Shown: positions 37,501 to 47,058 of the stretch, piece after piece
Layout of the letters: each line of letters starts with the position of its first letter
Numbering within the stretch: the first letter of the stretch is position 1
Assembly: GCA_037903355.1 (NCBI GenBank)
Contig: JBAJFE010000014.1
Location: 2,604,001-2,668,000, forward strand
Length of the DNA: 64,000 nucleotides
Source: Trichuris trichiura
Lineage: Eukaryota; Nematoda; Enoplea; Trichinellida; Trichuridae
Direction: 5' to 3'
The notes under the pieces: generated by a model
What the model was told of the DNA's origin: nothing
The model's input: only the letters and a program-made list of their open reading frames with translations
The model's database searches: none
Program-made: the position numbers and the translations under genes

Positions 37501-40500
37501 TTACGTCTTCGAAGTACAAAAAGGTCATTTCGTCTTCTGTAGCTGCGATTATGTTCTTGACAACTTGGTTGCAGAATTGTCTCAAAATTCTGCCTTTTAT
37601 CTCGGAGTTGTCTCACCAGGGAAAACCAGTTCCAAGCATCCCATTAGGGGTGACTTAATAAACACACGTGCAAATAAAGCAGGCTGTTTTTCGTTTAAGT
37701 ATGGTATACGGCCCACGAACAGTCATATAACCGTCTAAACGGCCCGCGGCACCAAAAAGGTTCCCCACCCCTGCAGTAGAAGTACAAAACTTGGTCAAAG
37801 GAAAGGGCTACTGCCTCGATCAAATTTGTAACTTCGACGAGACAAATCTTTTTCTAAAGCGTATGCCAAAAAGGACCTACATTTCCAGAGAGCGTAGGCG
37901 TACTGCAAGAATCTGCGCTGCGACAGATCGTGTGACTGTAATGCTCCGTGCCAACGCTAGTGGGGATCTTAAGCTGAAGCCATTGATGATTCATCGTCAT
38001 GCCAATCCACGAGCCCTAAGGGGAGTTGTTAAAAGCAGTTTGGGCGTTTACTAGAGGTACAGCAAAAGAGGATGGATTACCGCTCATGTTTGCCTTGATA
38101 TTTTTTCTAATGCTTATGTGAATGACATTAAGAAATACTTGAACGAGAAGAACTTGGCTTTTAAAGTTCTCGTAACTATGGATAGCGCGCCAAGCCACCC
38201 ACCGATGATAGCTGAGCTAGACCCAAATGTCCACTTTGTTTTCTTGCCTGCACGGACCACCTCTTTGTTACAATCGCTTGACCAAGGCGTTATCAGAGCA
38301 TTCAAAGCTTACTACTTAAGGCGAACGTTCAAGATGCTAATCGACGCAACCGACGGAGAAAATTGTGAAACTGTGATGGAATTTAGGAATAACTATAACC
38401 TGAGAATGGCCATTAACAACATCGTAGAAGTCTAAAATAACGTATCGAAACAGTGCTTGCACTGTGTTTGGCGGAAACTCATCCCAGATCTGATCTGCGA
38501 TTTTAAAGACTTTGAGCCTTCTGCTCAAGTATGCGAAATTACTGAAAGCTGCGTTCAGTTGGCAAACAGGCTAGGCTTTGAAGGAGTGGAATATCAGGAT
38601 ATTGAGGACTTTTTAAATTTTGAACCGGATGAGCTGACCACCGAGGAGCTGCAAGATCTTTCTGTAGCAGGGGAAGCAGAAGGAAGAGAAGATGATGAAA
38701 ATCAGGAAGTTCCTCCGCCTCCTCCGCGACAAATGACCACTGCTGAGCTTTCAGATACCCTGAAGACTATTGAACAGCGTTTACAATGGCTCGAAGACAA
38801 TGATTGTAATGCAGAACGCAGCGGGAAAACCACAAGAGGTATCCGAGCTTGCTTGGAGCCATATAAGCAGCTGCTGTACGAAAGAAGTACACGTGCGAAA
38901 CAAAAGAAGCTCGAATTCTACTTTACTGCAACGAAGAAACATTGTGACGATGTGGAAGCGCTACCTTCTACATCTAATAGGACCTCAGTTCGCCCTAACA
39001 AAGGATAGTGAGATTAAAAAAGTGAGTCCAACGGAACTCCATTCTTTCCTGGGTATCAGGTCGTTTATTTTAGTACTGAGAGGAACTCTTTCCACAAGCT
39101 AAAGACGCAAGCACGCCGCTCCTGAAAGCCAGTTTGAACTCTGTCCGCTGTAAAGAGTTCTATCATAACAGCTCTGCCGTTAATGTATGATCGCCGTAAA
39201 AGATAATGTTATTCACACCCCGTGTAAGAGGATCCATACGTCAGCGTGCCTAACGGTAGAATAAGTAGCTCAGGTACATCATACTTCCTGTTTCAACCCA
39301 GCTTATTTAAGATATCTCTCCGTTGTTGTTTACAAGTAAACAATCCTTCTGACGCTTAGAACCAAATCCTGATTTTCCTATACTTTACATGTCTCCTATA
39401 ACGCGAGATTTTTCAGGATTTTTAAGTGACCCAACGCTCGCGTTATACGAGAACTGTCTGTATTAATGGATCGAGAAGTTCAAAAGTCACCTCGCCAGGG
39501 TTAATCAGAAGTATGTAGCCGGAACTGTCGACAATGTTGACGTCATGTGCTACTTCACTTTGTGGCATAGATGAGCGATCACTGACAAATTAGCAACGGT
39601 TTCCCAAGCTGGTCACTGTTCCATAGACGACGTATGCATAGCGCATTTTGTTAACACAAAGCATGTGCAAGAGAACTCACAACGTCGAACAAAAATTGCG
39701 TGTAAGGAAGTGAGAAGAAAACTTGAAACGTTACGCTAAAGGAGGCGACCTCCGTCTCCAGAAAATACTGAGAACCGTCGAAACGTGAATCCAGTATGCA
39801 AAGTTGCAAGAATGGATTCTTAGCTTTTCTAACGGCGCGAAGAGAATTGTGGACCACTGGAACTTGTGGCTTCAAAAGCAAGGGGATTATTTCAACATTT
39901 AATGATATCCTTATAATTAGTTTAATAACTACAAAATACTATCCTAAGCACTGCGTGTTTATGATTTTAAAAAATGCTAAACGGCTACACGGCGACGTGA
40001 TTATGGCAAAACAAACGTGGCGTCAAACCGCTGGCGGAAAGGCGGACTCTACCCGTTCAACATACCGCTTCGACCTCTATATGGCCTTTACTTAATTCTC
40101 TTATGTTACTACCTGTCTCATTCACTCGAAAAGACCTATGGAGAACATCGATTCACCTGGACGAACAACTGAAGTACATTTTGTAGTGATTTCATTACTG
40201 AAAATTTCATCTAAGCGCAAAGCATGATAACACTATCGGTGACAAGGATGAAGACGAAAATGGGGCATCAAGCTACGCGTAGATTCATGCTTTCTTGCAG
40301 GACAAGCGCGTAAACTGTTTATTTGAACATATGAACAAGATGAAGCCTTCAAGAAGCATCAAACCCGTCATCAGGGTCAACTTATCTGCAATGTTGGCGC
40401 TAATAACGGGGATGGTGCTTCCTGAACGCTTCCTTTTTTCATATGATCAAACAAATAGTTTAAATTTGCACACTGCAAAACACTTTGGTATATAACCGTT

Positions 40501-42592
40501 GCGTTGTGAAAATTCATATAATCAAAAGTCATAATTCAAATTCATATTACAAATGGCTTAACAATGAAGATGTCGACCTCCATACACATGATGACGAAAA
40601 CTAGCAACGGAAATTAACACTTTATACAAATTATTATTAGAATAGAGGTTTCGACTGGATTTTAAATAAACTTTGCAAAAATTGTTAATTTTCATTGAAC
40701 ATTCAAGAATCAATAACAGAATCATTAAAGTTTTAAAACGACCTGTCAGTTGATCCCCCTATTTTTCTGTTCGATATTATTGACTTACTCTATGGCCTTT
40801 TACGGCCGTATATATGCACTTGCAATCTTTGTATATTACTTTTCGCTGAAATGCAAAACAAAAATAAAAGGACGTGACTTTCCCTGACTTCTACCATTTG
40901 GGACAACGGTGCGTCACATAGTAAGCTACGTCATTACAAAAGCTAGAAATTGAGAAGTTCTGAGCCTTCAGTAACTTCTTTTTTTTTTACAATGCCTGCA
41001 GTACAAAGATAGTTAATTAGAAGCAGGAACATTCTTGGACACTTGATCAACAGAATCCAGAAAACCACACTCCGACAGTAAATAATACATTCATAAAAGA
41101 GGATACCTCTGACGGAAGGTCATACAGCTCTGAGAGTCAATTTACTTTTCACATATAGGCAGCTTCGATAGGACATTAACGAGCACTAAAAAGGAACTTT
41201 ACTGATTATTCTTAGAAGTGCGCTTCTATTAGGCATAGGCATTGTAATGAAGGTGACATTTACCCTACGAAAGTCAGACCTCGTCAAGGACGCTTCTAGA
41301 TTTCGTCTAGGCGCCCTTGAAGCCCTTACAAAAACATACTAATGAAGTAAAGCAAATGCAAAATATGACTGACTACATACGACTGTTTCATGTCGTTATC
41401 GTCCTCCAGCAAACGCATTATCGCTGATGCCATATGCTGCCAGTGGAAGAGCTCTCCCGGTCTGCAAAAATAGATACACAATTTAATAGTGCAACATGCA
41501 AACAAACCTACTGCTTCCTGATCTCCCTTTGACAAACTTTCAGCACTTCATTGTGATTTTGAAGTGCCGTAAGTGCTTTGATATGAAGCACTTTAGCAAA
41601 GTCGTCCAATGACGGCCTTTTGGAACATAAGTCGTCGCCCAAAAAATTAATCAGATCATTCCACCTTTCCTGGCGTTCCAAAATATACAGATATAATTGA
41701 ATTTCTTGAAAAACACAAGTGTCAAAGAAAGCACAAGTTAAGGGAAACGAAAACGCACGGGCACTGCTAACATTTCCCTCATTGGTTTTAATGAATTTTT
41801 CGGTCATCTTTGCCGCAAGAGGTAAATATACTGTTGCAGCCAATTCTGGCTGTGAATCTGCCTATTAAAAAACAAAATCAGAGCAGACAAAAGAATCTAA
41901 TAGCCCACCTGAAGCACGTTGCACATCACTGACCAAAAATAATACAGCGGTTGCTTTGGCTTCAGCTTGTAAAGCTGCATTGCAGTTAAACTTTGCATTT
42001 TGTATTCGCCAATGCGACCGTACGATATGGCCAACTGGGATAGAAAGTCTTCGTTGTTCGGTTGTGACTTGGAGACCTTTTGATATAAAGTGACCAGCTT
42101 TTCCGCTACAAGATAAGCTACCTGTTAAAATAAGCTCATCCGAAATATGATCATACGTTGGCCCATTTCGCGAAAACAATATGTAAGTGCTTGAATAGTT
42201 AAATGGTCAATGTTGTCCGATCCGCAAACCTCCGAGAGCAACGGATCAGCTTCTTCTACGCGACCAAGGCGAATGAAAGAAAGAGATTTCAAGGCCTATA
42301 AGACATCGGTAATTTTTCTACAGATTTTCGTCATCCAAAATAAGATGTTCAGAAGTTTAACAGAGCAAAACAAGAACAAGATATAAACTTGAAACTACCT
42401 TAGCAACAAGAAAGTCAGGCTGCTTCTTTAGTAAACGTTCCGACTCTTGCAAAGCTCGCCGAAAATTACCCGAATCCAAAAATTCTGCGCAAAGGAAGCA
42501 CAATGGCCTTTGTAATTTAACAAAATTCAAATTTCACCATAAATTGGCTTCAACCGTCGCTCCTGATGGGATTCGCTTCCCGTCCGCGACAT
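25548..42592 (-). CDS. NAA25: N-alpha-acetyltransferase 25, NatB auxiliary subunit
   Basis: The family is the ribosome-anchoring TPR-like subunit of NatB, which acetylates N-termini beginning MD/ME/MN/MQ through the catalytic partner NAA20. Nineteen exons join in phase: 42592-42538, 42484-42399, 42295-42157, 42117-41909, 41861-41759, 41704-41512, 41461-41381, 35204-35035, 34975-34863, 34813-34600, 34544-34449, 34396-34219, 34165-33914, 33860-33802, 33720-33602, 26700-26202, 26146-26002, 25897-25728 and 25663-25548, totalling 2997 nt or 998 residues (human protein 972). Order-preserving matches include RRLKPIY, SGNFRRALQESERLLKK, YLPLAAKMTEKF, LYLYILERQERWNDL, ELMVLFFDMFGSRPCVLRDL, ILKSLLNQW, and KLRAGYVQSLEELAFMSTHL near the end. 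Exon 12 appears to use a GC donor (GCAAGT). The 6.2 kb and 6.9 kb introns hold most of the transposons. A TATAAAA at 42616-42622 lies just upstream. Confidence 0.93.
27279..29735 (+). pseudogene. PLE reverse transcriptase with C-terminal GIY-YIG endonuclease (broken)
   Basis: The element protein copies RNA at a nicked target; the GIY-YIG domain makes the nick. The frame runs from 27279, is interrupted by TAG at 27517-27519, shifts near 28110-28125, then runs open to the stop at 29735. RT landmarks are ELYGLPKVHKPN, LVSYDVKDLFPSIP, GVPMGSSLSQVLAEVFM, YVDDIF (catalytic Asp pair) and SLPFLDVLI. The GIY-YIG part is GLIYAVECSCSAVYIGETGN with EHRFKEY. The C-terminal block ALYIRNNMTINGDQGADISD matches the equivalent block in PLE 2. 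One stop and one frameshift make it non-coding as read. Confidence 0.85.
30019..30056 (+). ncRNA. Hammerhead ribozyme-like motif at PLE 1 3' end
   Basis: The segment has CTGAAGA, C, a perfect 5-bp stem GGGTC/GACCC closed by GCGAAA, then GAAAGCTCCGGA. This is the best-paired core of the window. PLEs in other animals carry hammerheads in their terminal repeats, which fits its place 56 bp from the element end. Confidence 0.7.
30213..31503 (+). mobile_element. mariner DNA transposon
   Basis: Terminal inverted repeats TTGGGTTGTTTCGTAAGTTC (left) and TTGGGTTGTTTCATAAGTTC (right, reverse complement) bound about 1.29 kb, the usual mariner size. A TA precedes the left end; the right-hand TA is not evident, so that flank may be mutated. 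It lies 100 bp from PLE 1 in the same NAA25 intron. Confidence 0.88.
30385..31466 (+). pseudogene. mariner transposase, inactivated
   Basis: The family transposase cuts and pastes at TA. The frame from the ATG at 30385 contains in-frame stops at about codons 12 and 36, then is open from 30496 to about 31308, where a frameshift moves the C-terminus to another frame ending in FYRRGIEQLASRWEEVV. The HTH region (STRELAEKIGCSHVAVSRHL) and the DDD triad contexts are visible: TSDEKWC, LQHDNARPH and YSPDLAPSDYHLF (D34D spacing). Confidence 0.88.
31504..33601 (-). other. Remainder of NAA25 intron 15
   Basis: Apart from the coding-like block at 32082-32480 described separately, no gene or transposon was recognised in this part of the intron. 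Confidence 0.5.
32082..32480 (-). pseudogene. Unidentified coding-like block, frameshifted
   Basis: Two overlapping - strand frames read like protein: about 32480-32345 (RAEQFQKVHRKLDEIILQVR then MQILKLI) and 32351-32082 (SPVIFELLLRSREMQKL, CTALVKRLSNILALKIQDWV, ending at TAA). They join across a one-base shift near 32345. Upstream another shifted frame (SYSFIDQVLED) may belong to it. The composition is helical, like a repeat or scaffold protein. It does not match NAA25 or INTS2 and I do not recognise it. It may be a decayed gene copy in the NAA25 intron. Confidence 0.3.
35734..36032 (+). pseudogene. Tigger-type transposase fragment with terminal repeat
   Basis: The frame begins EKVRKRFTASNGWLAKYVKRF and continues NLKNLKITGKKASA, matching the CENP-B-type HTH part of Tigger transposases. 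The fragment ends at CCGCGGATAACGAGGGCCGC followed by CTGTA, which resembles the terminal repeat of the element at 21169-22661. It is cut short on the left and directly abuts the next Tigger element on the right. Confidence 0.65.
36575..39008 (+). pseudogene. Tigger transposase, broken into several frames
   Basis: The start ATG at 36575 opens a 53-codon frame (SGSGRKRKALTVGEKLEILK, a psq-type HTH) ending in TAG at 36734. Further pieces are 36795-37091 (CENP-B HTH, PPFTASSGWFCRFKNRYSFH), 37791-38054 (first catalytic Asp in CNFDETNLFLKRMPKRTYIS), 38118-38435 (MDSAPSHPP, then LPARTTSLLQSLDQGVIRAF) and 38457-39008, an acidic C-terminal tail. The hAT MITE separates the second and third pieces. Pieces are in different frames, so no functional protein is expected. 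Confidence 0.85.
37092..37773. mobile_element. hAT-type MITE inside Tigger copy 1, 8-bp TSD
   Basis: The ends CAGGGGTGAGGAACGT and (reverse complement) CAGGGGTGGGGAACCT are inverted repeats. The flanks CAATAGAA (37084-37091) and CAGTAGAA (37774-37781) form an 8-bp target duplication with one mismatch. The 682-bp interior has no transposase. The CAGGGGTG start and 8-bp TSD are hAT features. Confidence 0.87.
39470..39881 (-). pseudogene. Unidentified coding-like blocks next to Tigger copy 1
   Basis: On the - strand, 39881-39735 reads AVRKAKNPFLQLCILDSRFD then GSQYFLETEVASFSVTFQ, with a GT donor after it. A second open stretch at about 39570-39470 reads DVNIVDSSGYILLINPGEVT then FELLDPLI and is cut off where the Tigger ends. 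The style faintly recalls VPS13-like beta repeats, but I cannot name it. It does not belong to the NAA25 reading frame, which splices over it. It could be a decayed gene fragment. Confidence 0.3.
39882..41380 (-). other. Distal part of NAA25 intron 7
   Basis: This stretch lies between the coding-like blocks and exon 7. No coding frame, RNA gene or transposon end was recognised. Confidence 0.5.
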
Positions 42593-42615
42593 GGTTTGTC
42601 GACAGTTGCAGCAGG

Positions 42616-42622
42616 TTTTATA
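42616..42622 (-). promoter_or_regulatory. TATA-like box upstream of NAA25
   Basis: GGGCTATAAAACC on the - strand lies 24-30 bp before the NAA25 ATG. If functional it would put the transcript start very close to the start codon. Position and motif only. Confidence 0.3.
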
Positions 42623-43542
42623 GCCCACAAAATTTTAAGTACAATTTGAATCGTTCAAGCAGAACTAGAACATGAAAGACAAGAACAATTTTGAAGTTCA
42701 AATGCGACTCCACCAAAAAAAATTTCTACTTCAAACTATCAGCACTATGTGTACTGTACAATTATGAACATCGTTTGCAGGTTAGAAAGCTTGACTAAAT
42801 TTCAGGCTAGCTATTTTATTCAGACGCATATTGTTGACAGATAGAGATCTGACAAAAGTACGTCCTCGCATAGAGCATTGGTTGCAGGTGAAAATTTATT
42901 CGCTGTACTATAAAGCAATGTTTCATACACAGGAAGCATGAGTGCTCTGCTTATGATCTTTTCAACGGTAAAGAGCTCCCACAAAAAGTTTGCCAAAGTT
43001 TGGAAGCTGTCAATCTCTCACTGCTTGTTAAACGACCAGTTTGAAACGAACGGATAGATCGACCAGGTTGCCACGAGTTATCATAACAGCAAAACAGTGT
43101 GCAGGTTTGCTCATCTCAGGGCATTGATAGCACAACTTCGTTTTAAAGTTATACAGTCCGTCATTTTAACATTAATGTTACTTAGAAATGCGCTTCCGAA
43201 GAAACTTTATGTAAAATTTTGGTCGATGGAACGCAATTTTTGTGGCAGCCTTTTCTAGGCTTCAACTGTTTATCGATTCTACAAAGGCTCTTGCTGTTGG
43301 AAGGATCGGACCATTGTGTTCTAGTGCACACGATATCACGCATGCCCTGACTTGCGCCAGACGAATCTGGCGTCTCATTGTCGCCAGTGGTGAACATCGT
43401 TTTGCTCCAGGTCATAGCGCACTGTGGTTCAACAGCAACAATTTCGTTTTTTCGCTTTCATTTTCTTCAGACTGCATTGGCGCGTTTCCCTGACCCTTCC
43501 TTTCGAAGCTGGGTTTCCACAGGGGATTTTTCCATTGGTCTC
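42623..43542. other. Spacer between NAA25 and the Gypsy relic
   Basis: No gene or element was recognised. The + frame 43242-43493 and its antisense partner have no family motifs. Confidence 0.45.
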
Positions 43543-44854
43543 TGTAGCAACAGCAAACCTGACCGTAACAAAGCACCCTGTGAATTTTTGAAGATTACTG
43601 TAGAAAATGAATAAACATACGCAAGCTTACGTGTGCTCTCGGCTATAACCTAAACGCAACATTGGCGACCCGTGAGTGATGAAGAACGACGCCCTAAACG
43701 ATGTATCTGGTGCTTGGTTACGGTAAGTAAGGCTTGCTGTTGCTACATGCCCAAACGTTTCAACGGTTCATGGATGAAGTCACCCGAGGTTTGACATTCT
43801 GTTTTGTATACCTTGACGACGTTCTTGTCGCTAACTCCACAGCGAAAGAGCATCAGACCCACTTGTACGAAATTTTTAAACGTTTCGAAAAGTACGGGAT
43901 TAGAGTCAACCCGTCCAAATGTGCCTTCTATGCCTCTCAACTGCAATTTTTCGGTGTTCAGGTAAACTCCGAAGGCATTAGGCCAGTACCGACCAAAGTT
44001 GAAGCCATTCAACGATTTCACGAAAGTTCACACCGGCGGAACGACGCTACAATACATTCGGGAGAGAATTGTTGGCCGCATGTCTTGCAGTAAAACATTT
44101 TAGACACTGGCTGGAAGGGCGAACTTTCACTATCTTCACGGACCATAAGCCACTGGTCTACGCAATCCAAAATGCTGGCAACAACTACAATCCACGTGAG
44201 ATTCGTCATCTCGATTTCATTACTACGTTTACGACAGATGTGCGCCACATTAAAGGAAGTCAAAACAATGTTGCCGACGCGCTGTCTAGAATGGAGACAC
44301 ATTCACTGACGACAACGCTTGATTGTGGGAATATTCGACGCCTAACAGAGGCGCAAGAGCAAGATCCAAAAAAGCCCATTCGGCATGTCTCGCCAAACTT
44401 CAGTCTTTCTTTGACGGAATAGCACCCACGCCGACATGCAGATCTTCCCGCCAACGTGCCTGGTACGTACCCAAGGAGCTAAGTGATGTCAAGCATGCTT
44501 TCTTACGCAATGAACCGCATACGTCAGCACTACAGCCAGCATACGACGGCCCCTTTCCTGTGTTGGCCAGAACGCCAAAAACTGACACAATCGCTCAGCG
44601 AGGCAAGCCTGTTACTGTTAACGTCGATCGTGTCAAACCGGCTTCCTACAGCGGACCGCCCATCTCCAGCAGAAACCTGAACGTCACGTTTAACTCTGAC
44701 GTCGAAATCATTCGTTGAACACTCTGGGGGGAGGCTGTGCAGCAACAGCAGACCTTACCGTAGCCAAGCACCCTGTGAATATTTGAGAATTATTGTGGAG
44801 AGTGAATAAAGATACGCAAGCTCATGTGCTCTCGGTTATAACCCAAACGCAACA
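43543..44854 (+). mobile_element. Deleted Ty3/Gypsy LTR retroelement (CsRn1-like?)
   Basis: Two 119-bp LTRs (43543-43661 and 44736-44854) begin TGT and end CGCAACA; they share long blocks but differ at many sites. GTCTC before and GTCTG after suggest a short target duplication. TTGGCGACCCGTGAG right after the first LTR is a likely tRNA primer site, and GGGGGGAGGC before the second is a polypurine tract. Only about 1.07 kb of interior remains, so the copy is heavily deleted. Confidence 0.82.
43734..44718 (+). pseudogene. Gypsy pol remnants (RT, RNase H, C-terminal tail)
   Basis: The RT palm is at 43734-44020 (FQRFMDEVTRGLTFCFVYLD then DVLV, with the YLDD box). A deletion joins it to RNase H at about 44069-44310 (FTIFTDHKPLVYAI then QNNVADALSRME). 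A second deletion removes the integrase and leaves a C-terminal stretch at about 44452-44718 (RAWYVPKELSDVKHAF, LQPAYDGPFPVLARTPK), typical of the end of some Gypsy pol proteins. Frames change at each join, so nothing functional is encoded. Confidence 0.82.
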
Positions 44855-44859
44855 GTCTG

Positions 44860-45690
44860 CGGCCATAAGTTTCAGCGGACCTACCATTCGTTAGCCCATG
44901 CGTTTCCATGGATTATGTTCTCTTATGGCTGAGCTTGTACAAGTTTAGAAGCCAAAATTTATTCCACGTGGCAGCGTCTCAGTCGGCTACGTTTCCACGA
45001 CAAATATGCAGACGTAAACCCCGTATTGCGCAAGCACCCGCAGAACCCTAAAGCCGCCAAAGCGAGTGGCCACGCCAGGCCAAACGTCACCAGGCGCTCT
45101 GGACAGGTGAAAATTTGGAAATGCATTAACAAAGAAAACGTAAGATCGCTGGAGGGTATTGCTGTACAGCAACGGAATCAGGGCCCCCTAAAGGCGTATC
45201 TCCTGGAAGGAAAGTACCTGGAAGTACTCAGGTACCACAGCACCGCCGTCACGCCTGAAAACAACCTGATTTGTTGCGAATATTCCCCACCGCTGATGTA
45301 TAGAGCTTGCGTTACGTCGACACAAGCATGGCACCTCCTTGAATGCACTGGTTCGCCTCTGGTCATCCTGTTCTCCCTTTCCCAAGACTAAGCGTGCGTG
45401 AAGAGTGAAGGCTATCATAGTGTTTGCGAGCATGGGTGTAAAACCATTTGGCTTAGGAACAGGTAAGGGCAGAGCAGGATGTCCAGCATTTTGCCGAAAC
45501 AGAACTTGCATTTACTTGCGAGGCTCTGGAAAACAAAATCTCAGAAATGGATATTTTGGTTCTAAAATTAGCGCCAGTTATTGGTTAAAGCAGCTGTAGC
45601 GCATCAGCGCCCATTTAATACGCAATAAAAAACATCACGGGGCACAATTCAGAATGATCAATTTTGTTTTTCTTTTTTTTTCTTCTTAAC
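44860..45690. other. Unassigned stretch between transposons
   Basis: Several overlapping open frames exist on both strands (for example 45026-45391 on +), but none shows a motif I recognise. It could be old transposon sequence. Confidence 0.4.
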
Positions 45691-45774
45691 GGGTGTCTTA
45701 ATTTTTTTCTTCTAATTTTTTGCGATATTTCCAACCCATTTTTTGAATACCGTTTATTGCTAGAACGTTAATAC

Positions 45775-45810
45775 AGAGCTTTCGAGTTTCTCCGTGACCC
45801 GTCATCAGCG
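45775..45810 (-). ncRNA. Hammerhead ribozyme-like motif
   Basis: The - strand has CTGATGA, C, stem GGGT/ACTC (one G-T pair) around a CACGGAGAA-containing loop, then GAAAGCTC. This is the only copy here with the classical CTGATGA core. Confidence 0.62.
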
Positions 45811-45924
45811 TAATTTGTGCCCGAGGGCTCAAGGCAGAGCTGACGGCTGAGGTCTCTGCCAAAGCTGGTCAGATGGAGCGGCTAGCAACCATGAAGACCG
45901 ACCAGACAGGCGGCACAAGTTTCG

Positions 45925-45958
45925 CTGGTGAAGTGTCACGAAGAGACACGAAAGCTCC
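45925..45958 (+). ncRNA. Degenerate hammerhead-like motif
   Basis: The + strand has CTGGTGA, a perfect GTGTC/GACAC stem, then GAAAGCTCC. The core A6 equivalent has become G, so activity is doubtful although the stem is preserved. Confidence 0.45.
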
Positions 45959-46371
45959 TTATTACCGTTTTTGCAATAAACGTTATTCAAAAAACGGGTT
46001 GGAAATACCGCAAAAAATTTTAGAGGAGATCCAATTTAAATTTTTTTTGCAAACAGCATTTCCGGCCAATTCCAGAACTTCGCCAGGCAAGCATTTCTTA
46101 ATTGCAGCTGGATACACCGGAGTTAGAAACACAATCCGGTCCGCGTGGTTGCCTTCGTTCTAACAGCCACGGCCTGTTATAGCATCTTTGCTCATTTCTT
46201 AGACAAAAAGAAATCAGAAGATCTGGCAAAGCGCGGCATTTAGGTAGTCGTGCGTAGGCACTGCACAACCGTAACTACACCTCTGGTTAGCTCTGATTGG
46301 CCAATCTCAAACCGGTTGTCCTGCCATTTCCATAATTAAGCGTCTGGTGAAGGAGGACTTTTTATTTGCAA

Positions 46372-46610
46372 GGTTTGCGTTTTCATTATGCAATAACTTT
46401 ATTACGGAATAATTCCCGTTTAATGCGTGTTGACTCCGGAGCTTTCGGGTCAACCGTCTTTCGGGTCAACCGTCGTCTTCATCGGTTGTGAATTATGGAT
46501 ATGAATTGTGCGCATTAAACGGGAATTATTCCGTACTAAAGTTTTTGCATTACGAAAACATACGGTCCCGTACGAAGAAACCACATTTTCAAGATTTGTG
46601 TTGAAGAATT
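46372..46610. repeat. Inverted-repeat PLE-derived element with decayed hammerhead
   Basis: The arms 46389-46426 and 46510-46547 are nearly perfect reverse complements (GGAATAATTCCCGTTTAATG shared). The spacer holds a tandem duplicate of CTTTCGGGTCAACCGTC, the right half of a - strand hammerhead, without an intact CTGANGA. A tail like that of 16404-16629 follows (GAAAACATACGGTCCCGTAC). A short TTTG-GTT similarity on both flanks may be a worn target duplication. Confidence 0.55.
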
Positions 46611-47058
46611 TCAGAGAAAAGCTAGGAAAGCATCCAAGTTTGGCAGTGGCTAAGAGTAGTGGCAGCAAGAAGAGTTGGCGGCTAATGGACTTACGCCACA
46701 CTCAAATGTTTAAGAGTCTGAAGCAAGCGTATTCGAACTGTGGCACCAGCAGCAATGGAACATCTGGGACGAACAGCGCTATGGACGAATTTTTTTGATC
46801 TAGTTTATGACGTAACCTCGGAACGACTCGTATCAATATGGAAATCATCATCACTGTACGACAGACGCACATTGCCATTTCCTCTCTTATTGAAGAGCAC
46901 GAGGGAATGCTAACAGCGAAGATGGGAAGGCAGTGACTTAGCGCTCGACCGCAAAATAGATGTCACACTCTATTGGAGCTATCAGACTTCAAGCAACCCT
47001 TGTTTAGGGCCAATAAACTGAAGGCAACATTGATGCAGCGTTTTTGCATTTCTTTATA
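46611..47058. other. Short unassigned spacer
   Basis: No gene or repeat was recognised between the inverted-repeat element and Tigger copy 2. Confidence 0.4.

Larger units (their letters stand above)
36035..39460 (+). mobile_element. Tigger/pogo DNA transposon (copy 1), split by a hAT MITE
   Basis: The ends CAGGTAGTTCTCGTATAACG and (reverse complement) CAGACAGTTCTCGTATAACG are inverted repeats flanked by TA. The whole is 3426 bp, about 2736 bp without the hAT insertion. It lies in the NAA25 6.2 kb intron. It provides the reference for a deletion copy at 47059-48103 and a fragment at about 61765-62240. Confidence 0.88.
45698..46040. repeat. Inverted-repeat PLE end with two opposed hammerhead-like cores
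   Basis: Arms at about 45698-45760 and 45972-46040 are imperfect reverse complements (shared GCGATATTTCCAACCC, TTTTTTGAATA and GTTTATTGC segments). Between them lie hammerhead-like cores at 45775-45810 (-) and 45925-45958 (+). A clean target duplication was not found. Confidence 0.6.

Noticed and set aside
40340..40395. CTGATGACGGG on the minus strand as another hammerhead
   Set aside because: The CTGATGA half is present, but no paired stem followed by GAAA occurs at the right distance.
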